Shown piece after piece: positions 8,699 to 16,424 of a DNA stretch of 32,824 nucleotides. The stretch spans positions 1 through 32,824 of the forward strand of contig CAMMKE010000004.1 in assembly GCA_946497375.1 (NCBI GenBank). Direction: 5' to 3'. The DNA comes from an uncultured Mycoplasmatota bacterium (GTDB lineage: Bacteria; Bacillota_I; Bacilli_A; RF39; UBA660). Each line of letters opens with the position of its first letter. Position 1 is the stretch's first letter. The notes beneath the pieces are model-generated. The model saw nothing but the letters and a program-made list of their open reading frames with translations, was not told the DNA's origin and did no database searches. A program made the position numbers and the translations under genes.

Positions 8699-9619
8699 AT
8701 TTAATATTAGTAAATCTATAATTATATTATTTTCATAGATACCACTTTTAATTTTATAGTCGATATCAGCAAGATTTTTAAGGTGTTTTCTTATTTCTTT
8801 TAAGGTATAATATCTAACTAGTTCTAAAGTCTTTTTTACTCTAAAGGGATGTACTTCTAAAATACTTGCCATATCGTTATAGGAGATATTTCTTTTATTT
8901 AAGACTTTTACTTGATAAAGTAGTCTATACTGACTTTCTAATAGTCCAAATAAAGCATAACTTTCAATATTATAACTAAGTAGTTCATTATAAATATTTA
9001 AAGCTTTTTTCTTATCTTTTAAAGCTATCTCACGTACTAGGTCAAAAGCAAGGGTATCCTGTTTATTTAGAGGCTTAACTAGTAAGTCAAGTGCCTCTTT
9101 ATAGGTGATTTTCTTAGTGTTTATAAATGCTAAAGCTAGTTTTTTAGTCTCACTAATAAGTCTTTCTAAATCATCTTTATAATATTCATCTAATAGATTA
9201 ATAACTCTATATTCTACATCATAGCCTTTTAATATGTCTTTAACTATGCTTTTTGTATCTGGACTAATATTAACTAAAGAAAGTTTATTGATAACTTCTT
9301 TAATACTTTTCTTTCTTGTATCTATATTAGTAGTTACAAAAATTAATAAAACATCACTATTAGGATTATCTAAGTATTTAGATAAGGTTTTAATGTTTTT
9401 ATCATCTAGATTATTATTAGATAGATTTTTACCTATTATTACCTTACTAGGTGTTAGAAAAGAGATAGTATCAGCATCTTCTATTAAAGAAGTAATACTA
9501 TCTTCTTCTAAGTCATAAGTAGTAATACTAGCATCATTAAAGCCTAACTCTTTAATTAATTCTTCTATTTTTTTATCTATAAGACTAGTAGCATTGCTTT
9601 TAATTAAATAACTATTCAT
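8690..9619 (-). CDS. holA: DNA polymerase III subunit delta
   Basis: HolA is the clamp-loader subunit that opens the beta sliding clamp. The protein is 309 residues, slightly short for the family (about 340). It shows the degenerate, Walker-less nucleotide fold of delta, with a basic KKIEELIKEL start, a TTNIDTRKKSIKEV segment and a C-terminal helical collar including LLESQYRLLYQVK and the ...HPFRVKK... block. The ATG overlaps the alaS stop by 8 nt, which implies coupled translation in the alanine T-box operon. A hairpin terminator follows at once. Confidence 0.9.
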   Translation of the reverse strand: MNSYLIKSNATSLIDKKIEELIKELGFNDASITTYDLEEDSITSLIEDADTISFLTPSKVIIGKNLSNNNLDDKNIKTLSKYLDNPNSDVLLIFVTTNIDTRKKSIKEVINKLSLVNISPDTKSIVKDILKGYDVEYRVINLLDEYYKDDLERLISETKKLALAFINTKKITYKEALDLLVKPLNKQDTLAFDLVREIALKDKKKALNIYNELLSYNIESYALFGLLESQYRLLYQVKVLNKRNISYNDMASILEVHPFRVKKTLELVRYYTLKEIRKHLKNLADIDYKIKSGIYENNIIIDLLILNIK

Positions 9620-12302
9620 TAATTAAGTCCTCTACCGCACTTTTTATATCTTTTAAATGACTCTTATCTTTAATACCACCTTGGGCAAATGTAGGACTAC
9701 CTCCGCCATTACCATTAAAGGCAGTTGTAATATTTTTTACAATAAACCCAGCATTAACTGATGGTATAGAACTACGACAGATAAAGTTAACACTATTATC
9801 TTCTTTAATATTGGCAAGTAAAACAACTACTTCATCAAATTTATTGCATAAATTATCAGCCATGGCTTTTACTAAGAACATCTCGATATTATCAAGTTCT
9901 AAGTATAATAATTTTTTACCATTAATTTCTTTTACTCTAGAAAGATAAGCATCTAAGCTTGATAAAGTTAACTTCTCCACTTCACTATTATAAGTCTTCT
10001 CTAAAGCTTTAACTTCACTTTGAACATAAGAAAGTTCATTTTGATTATAGATAATATCTTTATAAGAAGTTGGAGCACTATTATCTATTTCCACATCAAA
10101 GTCTAAGTTAATATTTTGTCTTTTAGCAAGGGCAAGGATTTCTTTCGCTTTTATTAATAGTTTAACCATCTCATCATTATAAGGCTTAATAACTTCAAAT
10201 AAAGTATTCTCTAATCTATTACCAGTAACTGCCTCTATTCTATAAGTATTACTTCCCTTAGATTCAAAGTTAAATATAGCAAACTTACCTATATCTTTAG
10301 TATTTGCAACATGAGTACCACCACAAAGTTCAATAGATTTATCTATTTTTACAACTCTAACCGTACTACCATATTTCTCGCCAAATAGAGCCATCGCTCC
10401 TAATTCTTTCGCTTTATCTAAAGGCATAGTTTCAGTAGAAGTTATAACATACTTATTAATAATATTGTTAACAAATTCTTCTGTTTTAATTATATCATCA
10501 TCATTAATTTTAGATGGACATGTAAAGTCAAATCTAAGTTTCTCTTCATCTACATAACTACCTGCTTGTCTAATATTTTTATCAACTACTTGTTGGAGAG
10601 CATATTGTAAGATATGTACACTCGAATGGTTCGCTTCGATCTCTTTTCTTCTTTGTTTATCAATAATTACCTCTACTTCATCATTAACATGAATAATTCC
10701 GTCTAAAAGCTTAACTTTATGTATATGTTGTCCATTAGGACCTTTAAAGACATCAACAACTCTTGCTTTAAAGTTTTTACCTATAATCATACCTGTATCA
10801 GATACTTGACCACCAGACTCAGAATAGAAACAAGTTCTCTTTAAAATGATATATCCAGAGTGATCAAGAGACTTTTCTAAGCTATCTTTAGAAACTATAG
10901 CAAGAACACTACTCTTTAGACGATATAAACCATAGACAAAAGTTGAAGGCTTAGTAAAGTCCATTAAGACTTTCTTTTGACTGGCCATAGATGTCTTGGA
11001 ACGAGAATTTTTCTTAGCAAGTTCTTTTTGTTTTGCCATATAATCATTAAATTCTTGTTCATTAACAGTATAACCATTTTCATTTGCAATCTCTTCTGTA
11101 AGTTCTAAAGGAAAGCCATAAGTATCATATAATCTAAAAGCATCATAGCCACTAATTACTTTATCATTATCATCAGACATAATCTCTTTTAGACGACGTT
11201 CGCCATCTTCTAGAGTATTAAAGAATAATTTCTCTTCATCTAATATGTATACTGCTACTTCACCAGAATTTTTCTTTAACTCAGGATATGCTTCTCCCAT
11301 TACATTAACAATAGTAGGAACTAGTTTATAAAGGAATGGTTCACTAAATCCTAAAGTTCTACCAAATCTAACACTACGTCTTACTAAACGTCTTAAGACA
11401 TAGTCTCTACCAGTATTTCCAAAACTTGCCCCATCACTTATGGCAAATGTTACCGCTTTCATATGGTCAGCAATTACTTTAAAGGCTACTTCTCCATTAT
11501 ATAAAACACCGCTTAACTCTTCTATTTTCTCTATAATCGGTTTAAAAAGGTCTGTTTCAAAGTTAGATTCAACATTTTGAAAGATACAAGCCCATCTTTC
11601 TAGTCCTGCACCTGTATCGATATTTTTATGAGGAAGTTCTTCATATTTTTCTCTAGGTGTACCTGGTTTACAATTATATTGACTAAAAACAATATTCCAA
11701 ATTTCTACATAACGATCTTGATCTTCATCGTTAATAAATTTATCCCAGGCAGTTCCATCTGGATCTAATTTTTCTCCTTGATCATAAAATATTTCACTAT
11801 CAGGTCCTCCAGGTCCTTCTCCTATTTCCCAGAAATTACCTTCTAGTTTTATGATATGATTTTTAGGTATACCAACTTCTATCCATTTATTATAAGAATC
11901 TAAATCATTTGTATAAATTGTTACATAAAGCTTCTCAACTGGAATAGCAAACCAATCTTTACTAGTCAAAAGTTCAAAAGCAAACTCTATTACTTCATCT
12001 CTAAAGTAATCACCAATAGAAAAGTTACCCATCATCTCAAAGAATGTATGATGCCTTTTAGTAACACCAACATTTTCAATATCATTAGTTCTAATACATT
12101 TTTGAATATTAACAATTCTTCTAGACTCAGGTGTAACAGTACCATCAAAGTATTTTTTTAATGGGGTAACTCCAGCATTAATCCAAAGAAGTGAATCATC
12201 ATTAATAGGAATAAGCGGAGCTGACTTAACATATTTATGTCCGTGTTCTTCAAAATATTTAATCCACATATTTCTTATTTCATTACTAGTCATATATCTC
12301 AT
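9612..12302 (-). CDS. alaS: Alanyl-tRNA synthetase
   Basis: AlaRS charges tRNA-Ala. The protein is 896 residues, complete, with a class II catalytic domain (GHKYVKSAPLIP near the start; TKRHHTFFEMMGNFS), the editing domain with metal-binding His pair in HSSVH near residue 557 and CGGTH near 659, and the C-Ala domain ending with a GNGGGSPTFAQGG block. ATG 12302 is chosen because GGAGAGAAG lies just upstream; a second in-frame ATG is 9 nt downstream. Its 5' region holds three hairpins without T-runs. The alanine T-box farther upstream indicates control by uncharged tRNA-Ala through the two kinase-like genes. Confidence 0.98.
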   Translation of the reverse strand: MRYMTSNEIRNMWIKYFEEHGHKYVKSAPLIPINDDSLLWINAGVTPLKKYFDGTVTPESRRIVNIQKCIRTNDIENVGVTKRHHTFFEMMGNFSIGDYFRDEVIEFAFELLTSKDWFAIPVEKLYVTIYTNDLDSYNKWIEVGIPKNHIIKLEGNFWEIGEGPGGPDSEIFYDQGEKLDPDGTAWDKFINDEDQDRYVEIWNIVFSQYNCKPGTPREKYEELPHKNIDTGAGLERWACIFQNVESNFETDLFKPIIEKIEELSGVLYNGEVAFKVIADHMKAVTFAISDGASFGNTGRDYVLRRLVRRSVRFGRTLGFSEPFLYKLVPTIVNVMGEAYPELKKNSGEVAVYILDEEKLFFNTLEDGERRLKEIMSDDNDKVISGYDAFRLYDTYGFPLELTEEIANENGYTVNEQEFNDYMAKQKELAKKNSRSKTSMASQKKVLMDFTKPSTFVYGLYRLKSSVLAIVSKDSLEKSLDHSGYIILKRTCFYSESGGQVSDTGMIIGKNFKARVVDVFKGPNGQHIHKVKLLDGIIHVNDEVEVIIDKQRRKEIEANHSSVHILQYALQQVVDKNIRQAGSYVDEEKLRFDFTCPSKINDDDIIKTEEFVNNIINKYVITSTETMPLDKAKELGAMALFGEKYGSTVRVVKIDKSIELCGGTHVANTKDIGKFAIFNFESKGSNTYRIEAVTGNRLENTLFEVIKPYNDEMVKLLIKAKEILALAKRQNINLDFDVEIDNSAPTSYKDIIYNQNELSYVQSEVKALEKTYNSEVEKLTLSSLDAYLSRVKEINGKKLLYLELDNIEMFLVKAMADNLCNKFDEVVVLLANIKEDNSVNFICRSSIPSVNAGFIVKNITTAFNGNGGGSPTFAQGGIKDKSHLKDIKSAVEDLINE

Positions 12303-12345
12303 ATTACTTCTCTCCTTCTTGTATTATTTTAATATCTATAAATTA

Positions 12346-12455
12346 TGCAGATGCGTCTGCACTAATTAATCACTCTTTTATTTTATAGTTGTGCAATAGG
12401 TGTTGCACAACTATATTATCATATATCTTATTTTTGCCACCACCAGTGGCAAAAA
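12346..12455. repeat. Three perfect inverted repeats upstream of alaS
   Basis: The 153-bp gap between the kinase-like gene and alaS holds three hairpins: TGCAGA/TCTGCA (12346-12351, 12356-12361), a 12-bp palindrome with arms 12385-12396 and 12403-12414, and TTTTTGCCAC/GTGGCAAAAA (12431-12440, 12446-12455). None has a T-run on either side, so they are not typical terminators. On the minus strand TTGTGC, 17 nt, TATAAA falls across the 12-bp palindrome, so an operator-covered alaS promoter is possible. Alternatives are RNA processing or stability elements. Confidence 0.5.
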
Positions 12456-13004
12456 TTACTCATTATCTATATCATCAAGTATTTCTTCTAATCTCTTATA
12501 GAAACTATTAAGATCTCCATTATTTAAGATATAATAATCTGCAAAGGCAATAGGACCACCTTTAGCAGAGTTTTCTATCTCGGCAACATCTCTTTTAATA
12601 ATATCTTCATGATTAAAAGGTCTATCTGGTCTTGACTCAACTCTATTATATCTAATTTTCTTATCTGTGCAAACACAAATTAGTTTTAAATCTTTAAATC
12701 TTTCTTTAAGTATTAAATACTCATCCCAAGAATAAAGTCCATCTAAAACAGTATCTCCTATACTATAAGCATCACTTATCTTAGGAAGGAGTATCTTGGC
12801 AACTACTCCCATACCATGTTCTTTACGAAGATTTTCTCTAAACTCTTTTTGACTATCAGGAGTAATCTCTATACCTGCTTCTTTCATCTTATCATAAATT
12901 ACTCCTCCAAAGTATATCTTCTTATAACCTTGATCTTCTAAGTATGTGGTTGCAACGCTCTTACCTGTTCCACTCATACCAACGACTGCGATTAGTTTTT
13001 TCAT
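12456..13004 (-). CDS. P-loop kinase-like protein, UPF0200 / dephospho-CoA-kinase-like
   Basis: A 182-residue P-loop protein with Walker A GMSGTGKS at residues 9-16, a VLDGLYSWDEY segment like the UPF0200 'VVDGIRS' block, an RxxSRPDRP lid-like loop, and a C-terminal ADYYILNNGDL that matches the ADYxIxNxGxL ending of that group. These look like nucleotide or dephospho-CoA kinases, but the true substrate is not known. Its ATG overlaps the stop of the gene upstream (ATGA), so the two are translationally coupled. Confidence 0.75.
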   Translation of the reverse strand: MKKLIAVVGMSGTGKSVATTYLEDQGYKKIYFGGVIYDKMKEAGIEITPDSQKEFRENLRKEHGMGVVAKILLPKISDAYSIGDTVLDGLYSWDEYLILKERFKDLKLICVCTDKKIRYNRVESRPDRPFNHEDIIKRDVAEIENSAKGGPIAFADYYILNNGDLNSFYKRLEEILDDIDNE

Positions 13005-13549
13005 AAATATTCGACCCCACTTTCTATATCCATAATTTTATCTGCCTCTTTATATAACTCTTCTTTAGTAGTATTTTTAACTACATAATCATAATCTTTA
13101 TAATTATCCATATCTGTCTCAGTAATATGTTTTCTCTCTTTTTCAGTTAAATTATTATTATAATTTTCTCTAATTACATGAATTATCTTAATATCAGGAA
13201 ATCTTTCTCTTAACAAATTAAATTCACTAACAAGTCTACCATCAGTAATAATAAAGACATCAAAGTAATGTTTTAATATATCTATATCCTCACATAATCT
13301 ATCTACTAAAAATGTGTCTTTATGTAAAGTATTTCTAATTACTTCGATTCCCATCTCTTGTAAAAACTCCCTTGGTTTGTCTCTCATATCACCATCCCAA
13401 CTAAAATAGTTTTTAGCATATTCATATAGAGGTGTCGTTATATGAAGAATACAAGCACTATCACCTTTAAAATCATATTTAGTCTTCATATAACTACCAA
13501 GTAAATCTTTACCACAACCAGCTTTACCTGCTAATAAAAATATCTTCAT
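13001..13549 (-). CDS. P-loop nucleotide kinase-like protein
   Basis: A 182-residue protein with Walker A GKAGCGKD at residues 8-15, a DGRLVSEFNLLRERF segment typical of deoxynucleoside-monophosphate-kinase-like proteins, and a C-terminal YDYVVKN like the 'DxxIxN' ending of small kinases. Substrate unknown. TAGGAG lies 9 nt upstream of the ATG; this ribosome-binding site is complementary to part of the T-box leader (13588-13593), which may control its access. First gene of the alanine T-box operon. Confidence 0.7.
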   Translation of the reverse strand: MKIFLLAGKAGCGKDLLGSYMKTKYDFKGDSACILHITTPLYEYAKNYFSWDGDMRDKPREFLQEMGIEVIRNTLHKDTFLVDRLCEDIDILKHYFDVFIITDGRLVSEFNLLRERFPDIKIIHVIRENYNNNLTEKERKHITETDMDNYKDYDYVVKNTTKEELYKEADKIMDIESGVEYL

Positions 13550-13559
13550 CTAAACCAAC

Positions 13560-13745
13560 TCCTAAAATTACATAAAAAAGACCACTGTAGGAGTGTATAA
13601 TACACGTTACCATCCTACTTTGGTCTTAATTTTGATAAAGGTCATCCCTACAAAACTCTAGAACTAGCTTTCCAAAAGGATCTTAGTTAATTCTCACCTA
13701 CCATTAACTCTCTTCCATAAGATGCTCTTTTGTACTCAATTCCTT
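13560..13745 (-). promoter_or_regulatory. T-box leader, alanine specifier GCT
   Basis: All Stem I landmarks are present on the minus strand: AGTA at 13736-13733, GAAA followed by specifier GCT (13668-13666) and A, the AGAGAG bulge at 13713-13708 and GGTG at 13698-13695. Helices are ATCTTA/TAAGAT (13723-13718 with 13685-13680), GTTAAT/ATTAAC (13708-13703 with 13691-13686) and AAAAG/CTTTT. The antiterminator carries AGGATGGTAACGTG (within 13620-13603), enclosed by GTAGGA/TCCTAC; the TGGT bulge fits the CCA end after discriminator A of tRNA-Ala. Stem I's 5' half lies within the last codons of the permease gene. AAGACCA/TGGTCTT (13627-13621 with 13584-13578) followed by six T encloses the antiterminator, and CTCCTA (13593-13588) can pair with the ribosome-binding site at 13564-13559. 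Confidence 0.9.
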
Positions 13746-14909
13746 CACTGTTTTCTTATTATTCTCTTGATAATTGTTAAACATCGCTCCCAATTCAGAA
13801 TGTTCCATAATAAATTCAAAAATTATCTTAATAGTAGCGATTACAGGTGTTGCAACTATCATTCCTATCATACCAAAGAAATAATTAAAAAGCAAGAGTC
13901 CAAGCATAATTGTAACAGGATGTAATTTCATAGTCTTACCCATAATTAGAGGTTGATAGAAGTTATTTTCAAGTAACTGACAAACTACTACTGAAACTAA
14001 ACAGAAAACTCCTACCATTGGATCAATGGTAAAACCAACAATAACAGCAGGAGCACCACCAATCCAAGGACCTATATATGGAATGACATCAGTAATGGCA
14101 CAAAACAAAGCAAATAGGAATGGAGCACTTAGTCCTGCTAAAGAAAAACCAATAGATTGAGTGATAAAAACTAATACCATAATTAGAAGTACTCCTCCAA
14201 CATAACTTCTAAGCTTACCATTAATACGACTCATTAAATCTTTAGCATTCTTATGCCATCTTTTAGGCATAATGCTAAGTAAATGTCCTTGAAATTTACG
14301 AAAATCAAACAACAAATAGAACCCTATCATTATACCTAGAACTATATTAGTAGCAGCATTAATAAATCCTCTACCAAAGTTCCAAATAGTATTAGGAAGA
14401 CCACTAGCAAGATTTGTTCCAACGCTTTCTATCTTATCAAGCATAGTATTTTTATAACTTTCAACTTGACTACTATCACCCAAATTTTCTAACATATCGC
14501 TTGCAAAATCTTGAGCATTATCAACAATATCAGGAACAACAGAAACAATATCAGTTATACCACTTGAAAATGTAGGTACAGTAAAGACTAGTATTAAAAT
14601 GATTCCTCCAAAGATAATTAAATATGTAAGAATACAAGCGATAACTCGAGGCATTTTATGGGAGAATTTAGTGGCAAGGGGATCAAGTAGCCAGGCAATA
14701 ACAAAGCCAATAAATACTGGAGATATAACTGATAAAATAGTGCCAATTATACCAAGTATGTTCCATTCTTTTATTAAGTAAGTTGCAAGTAATATAGCAA
14801 GTATAATAACTAAAGCAAGAACAAATTTTAATAAGTTATTAGAAGTATAAAAGAATCTATTAATAGCTTTATAATCTAACTCATCACTTTTATTATTTTT
14901 ACGAAACAT
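13704..14909 (-). CDS. AI-2E family transporter (PerM-like permease)
   Basis: A 401-residue membrane protein with eight or so hydrophobic segments: two near the N-terminus (residues 30-80), one at 90-110, one at 185-200, and a cluster from 235 to 370. The blocks VLLIMVLVFITQ, DVIPYIGPWIGGAPA and the HPVTIMLGLLLF...GMIGMIVATPVIA ending are those of the AI-2E/PerM family, whose substrates vary (small-molecule export, Na/H antiport). The substrate cannot be read here. GGAGGG precedes the ATG, and a promoter is visible upstream. No terminator separates it from the T-box, so its transcript likely runs into the leader; its last 13-14 codons double as T-box Stem I. Confidence 0.9.
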   Translation of the reverse strand: MFRKNNKSDELDYKAINRFFYTSNNLLKFVLALVIILAILLATYLIKEWNILGIIGTILSVISPVFIGFVIAWLLDPLATKFSHKMPRVIACILTYLIIFGGIILILVFTVPTFSSGITDIVSVVPDIVDNAQDFASDMLENLGDSSQVESYKNTMLDKIESVGTNLASGLPNTIWNFGRGFINAATNIVLGIMIGFYLLFDFRKFQGHLLSIMPKRWHKNAKDLMSRINGKLRSYVGGVLLIMVLVFITQSIGFSLAGLSAPFLFALFCAITDVIPYIGPWIGGAPAVIVGFTIDPMVGVFCLVSVVVCQLLENNFYQPLIMGKTMKLHPVTIMLGLLLFNYFFGMIGMIVATPVIATIKIIFEFIMEHSELGAMFNNYQENNKKTVKELSTKEHLMEES

Positions 14910-14933
14910 ATAATCCCTCCATCTATATGAAGT

Positions 14934-14962
14934 ATTCTATCACAAACATTATTAAGAGTAAA
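14934..14962 (-). promoter_or_regulatory. Promoter of the AI-2E family gene
   Basis: TTTACT (14962-14957), 17 nt, TAGAAT (14939-14934) on the minus strand, 25 nt before the ATG. It may also feed the T-box and alaS operon by read-through, since no separate promoter was clear near 13745. Confidence 0.65.
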
Positions 14963-14985
14963 TAACCTATACTTAGTATAACCAA

Positions 14986-15019
14986 AAGAAAAAGTTATAA
15001 AACAAAATATTTATAACTT
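14986..15019 (-). terminator. Terminator after the short Rpn-like ORF
   Basis: Minus-strand AAGTTATAA (15019-15011) pairs with TTATAACTT (15000-14992), followed by TTTCTTTT. The stem is AT-rich, so strength is uncertain. Confidence 0.55.
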
Positions 15020-15035
15020 TAGCTTAAACTTATTA

Positions 15036-15197
15036 TTAAACTAAATTTCTTATTTGACTTTTAGAAAGTCCTGTCGCTTTAACTATATCTTTTATGGGTA
15101 TACCTATTTTTAGAAGATTCTTAGTAATAGTTTTTTTCTCATTACTAGCACCTTGTTCAATTCCTACTTCATAGATAAGGTATTCCTTATTCTCCAT
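15036..15197 (-). pseudogene. Fragment: C-terminal tail of Rpn / PD-(D/E)XK-nuclease-family transposase
   Basis: This 53-residue reading frame starts at an ATG with AAGGAG 11 nt upstream. It reads YEVGIEQG...KKTITKNLLKIGIPIKDIVKATGLSKSQI, the familiar C-terminal tail of Rpn-type recombination nucleases and related transposases (a GxEQG repeat then a short helix-turn-helix-like end). The nuclease domain is absent, and a stop codon closes the frame upstream, so I read it as a decayed remnant. A functional short peptide cannot be excluded because a ribosome-binding site and a terminator flank it. Confidence 0.5.
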
Positions 15198-15301
15198 AGG
15201 CTTAAACTCCTTAAAGCACTACCGTACTCAATAATCTATTTATCTTTGTTCATTTTTATTATATCAGACATTATTTAACTTTGGTAGTGCAACTTTAATC
15301 C

Positions 15302-15660
15302 TTATAATAATATGTTTAAACTTGCATTTATATCTCTATCATTATGCACTCCACATTCTTTACAATCATACTCTCTTATACTTAAATCTTTTAACTTTTC
15401 ATTTTTATAACCGCAGTGACTACATATTTGATTACTTGGATACTTAAGGCACATGAATCTACTTCTTTAAGATATTCATGATTGTTTTCTAACTCTTTTA
15501 AATCTTTACATAAATCAAATGTTTTTTGTACTCCCTTTTCTTTTTGATAATTTAGATAATAGTTATAAACAAAACGAGCACATCAAAAAGTCTTATGTAT
15601 TAATATCTTTTGCTCTTCATTTGGATATAATCTAAATTTATATGCTCTATATATTTCCAT
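15302..15660 (-). pseudogene. tnpB: Deleted tnpB (IS605 OrfB) remnant
   Basis: TnpB is the RNA-guided nuclease of IS200/IS605-type elements. From ATG 15660 the frame gives the TnpB N-terminus (YRAYKFRLYPNEEQK), then a TGA where the family has Gly in F-G-C-A-R-F, then CARFVYN...LKEVDSCAL. After this, most of the RuvC core is missing and the sequence resumes in another frame with the zinc-finger end CSHCG...YDCKECG and the last RuvC motif DRDINASLN, then TAA. The nonsense codon plus internal deletion and frame change make it non-functional. Its promoter (15688-15717) and GAGGG ribosome-binding site survive. Confidence 0.88.
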
Positions 15661-15687
15661 AATACGAACCCTCTTTCTTGTAACTTA

Positions 15688-15717
15688 AGTGTACTATATA
15701 AAATATACGTTCGTCAA
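15688..15717 (-). promoter_or_regulatory. Promoter of the tnpB remnant
   Basis: TTGACG (15717-15712), 18 nt, TACACT (15693-15688) on the minus strand, upstream of the remnant's GAGGG and ATG. The rest of 15718-15832 holds only the yigZ leader, with TTGCAACC at 15789-15796. Confidence 0.6.
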
Positions 15718-15832
15718 TACATAAATTCGCTTTTTATCCAAAAAAAGAAATTTCCTTATAGATAAAAAATGAACACATTATTTGTATTTTGCAACCATTT
15801 AATGTAAACTTAAATATAGAAAGGAACTAATT

Positions 15833-16414
15833 ATGAAGAGTATTATAAATAAAAAAGTGTTTGAAACTACTATTAAAAACTCTAAATTTATAGGAGTTAT
15901 TATACCCATAGAATCTAAAAATGATGTAAAGGATAATTTAAACAAGCTAAAAGAAGAATATAAAAATGCTACTCATTACTGTTATGCTTTTAAACTAATT
16001 AATAATAAAGGATTTAGTGATGATGGGGAACCTAACAAAACAGCAGGTATACCTATTTTAAATGTAATAGAAGGTAATGAGTTAGTTAATGTATTAGTTG
16101 TAGTTATTAGATACTTTGGAGGTGTTAAATTAGGTCCAGGAGGTCTTATTAGAGCCTATTTTAATACTGCTAAAGAAGTTATTAATAAATGTGCTTTAAT
16201 AGATTTAATCAAAGGACTAGAGGCTTCTATTACTTTTACTTATTCTAATGAAAAAGAAGTTAATTATCTTCTTAAAAGTAGTATTATCAAAAGTAAAGAC
16301 TATGAACAAAACTGTACCTATATAATAGAAACTACTAAAGAAATATTAGATAGTATCTCTAATTTAGTAACTATCAACTATGCAAATGAAAAAATAATTC
16401 CTAAAATTAATTAG
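15833..16414 (+). CDS. yigZ: YigZ / IMPACT family protein
   Basis: A 193-residue member of the YigZ/IMPACT family, widespread proteins with an N-terminal RNase-PH-like fold and a C-terminal DUF1949 domain; the bacterial role is not settled, with links to translation and ribosome biology proposed. Conserved blocks are HYCYAFK, SDDGEPNKTAGIPIL near residue 63, and VVVIRYFGGVKLGPGGLIRAY near 88. GAAAGGAAC lies 7 nt before the ATG. It overlaps the convergent gene by 4 nt, with both stops inside a bidirectional terminator. Confidence 0.92.
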   Translation: MKSIINKKVFETTIKNSKFIGVIIPIESKNDVKDNLNKLKEEYKNATHYCYAFKLINNKGFSDDGEPNKTAGIPILNVIEGNELVNVLVVVIRYFGGVKLGPGGLIRAYFNTAKEVINKCALIDLIKGLEASITFTYSNEKEVNYLLKSSIIKSKDYEQNCTYIIETTKEILDSISNLVTINYANEKIIPKIN

Positions 16415-16424
16415 GAATTATTTT
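16391..16424. terminator. Bidirectional terminator at the yigZ / XRE-gene overlap
   Basis: A perfect 14-bp stem (16391-16404 with 16411-16424), loop of 6 nt, A-run on one arm and T-run on the other, works in both directions. Both stop codons lie within it. Confidence 0.8.

Noticed and set aside
12431..12455. Terminator ending the kinase-like genes before alaS
   Set aside because: The 10-bp hairpin has A-runs where a T-run should follow on the minus strand, so it is not a convincing terminator and alaS probably stays in the operon.
15583..15585. UGA read as glycine (code 25) in tnpB
   Set aside because: TGA ends other genes here (for example the 13001-13549 gene, and the partner gene at 21353), and the same element has a large deletion; a nonsense mutation is simpler.
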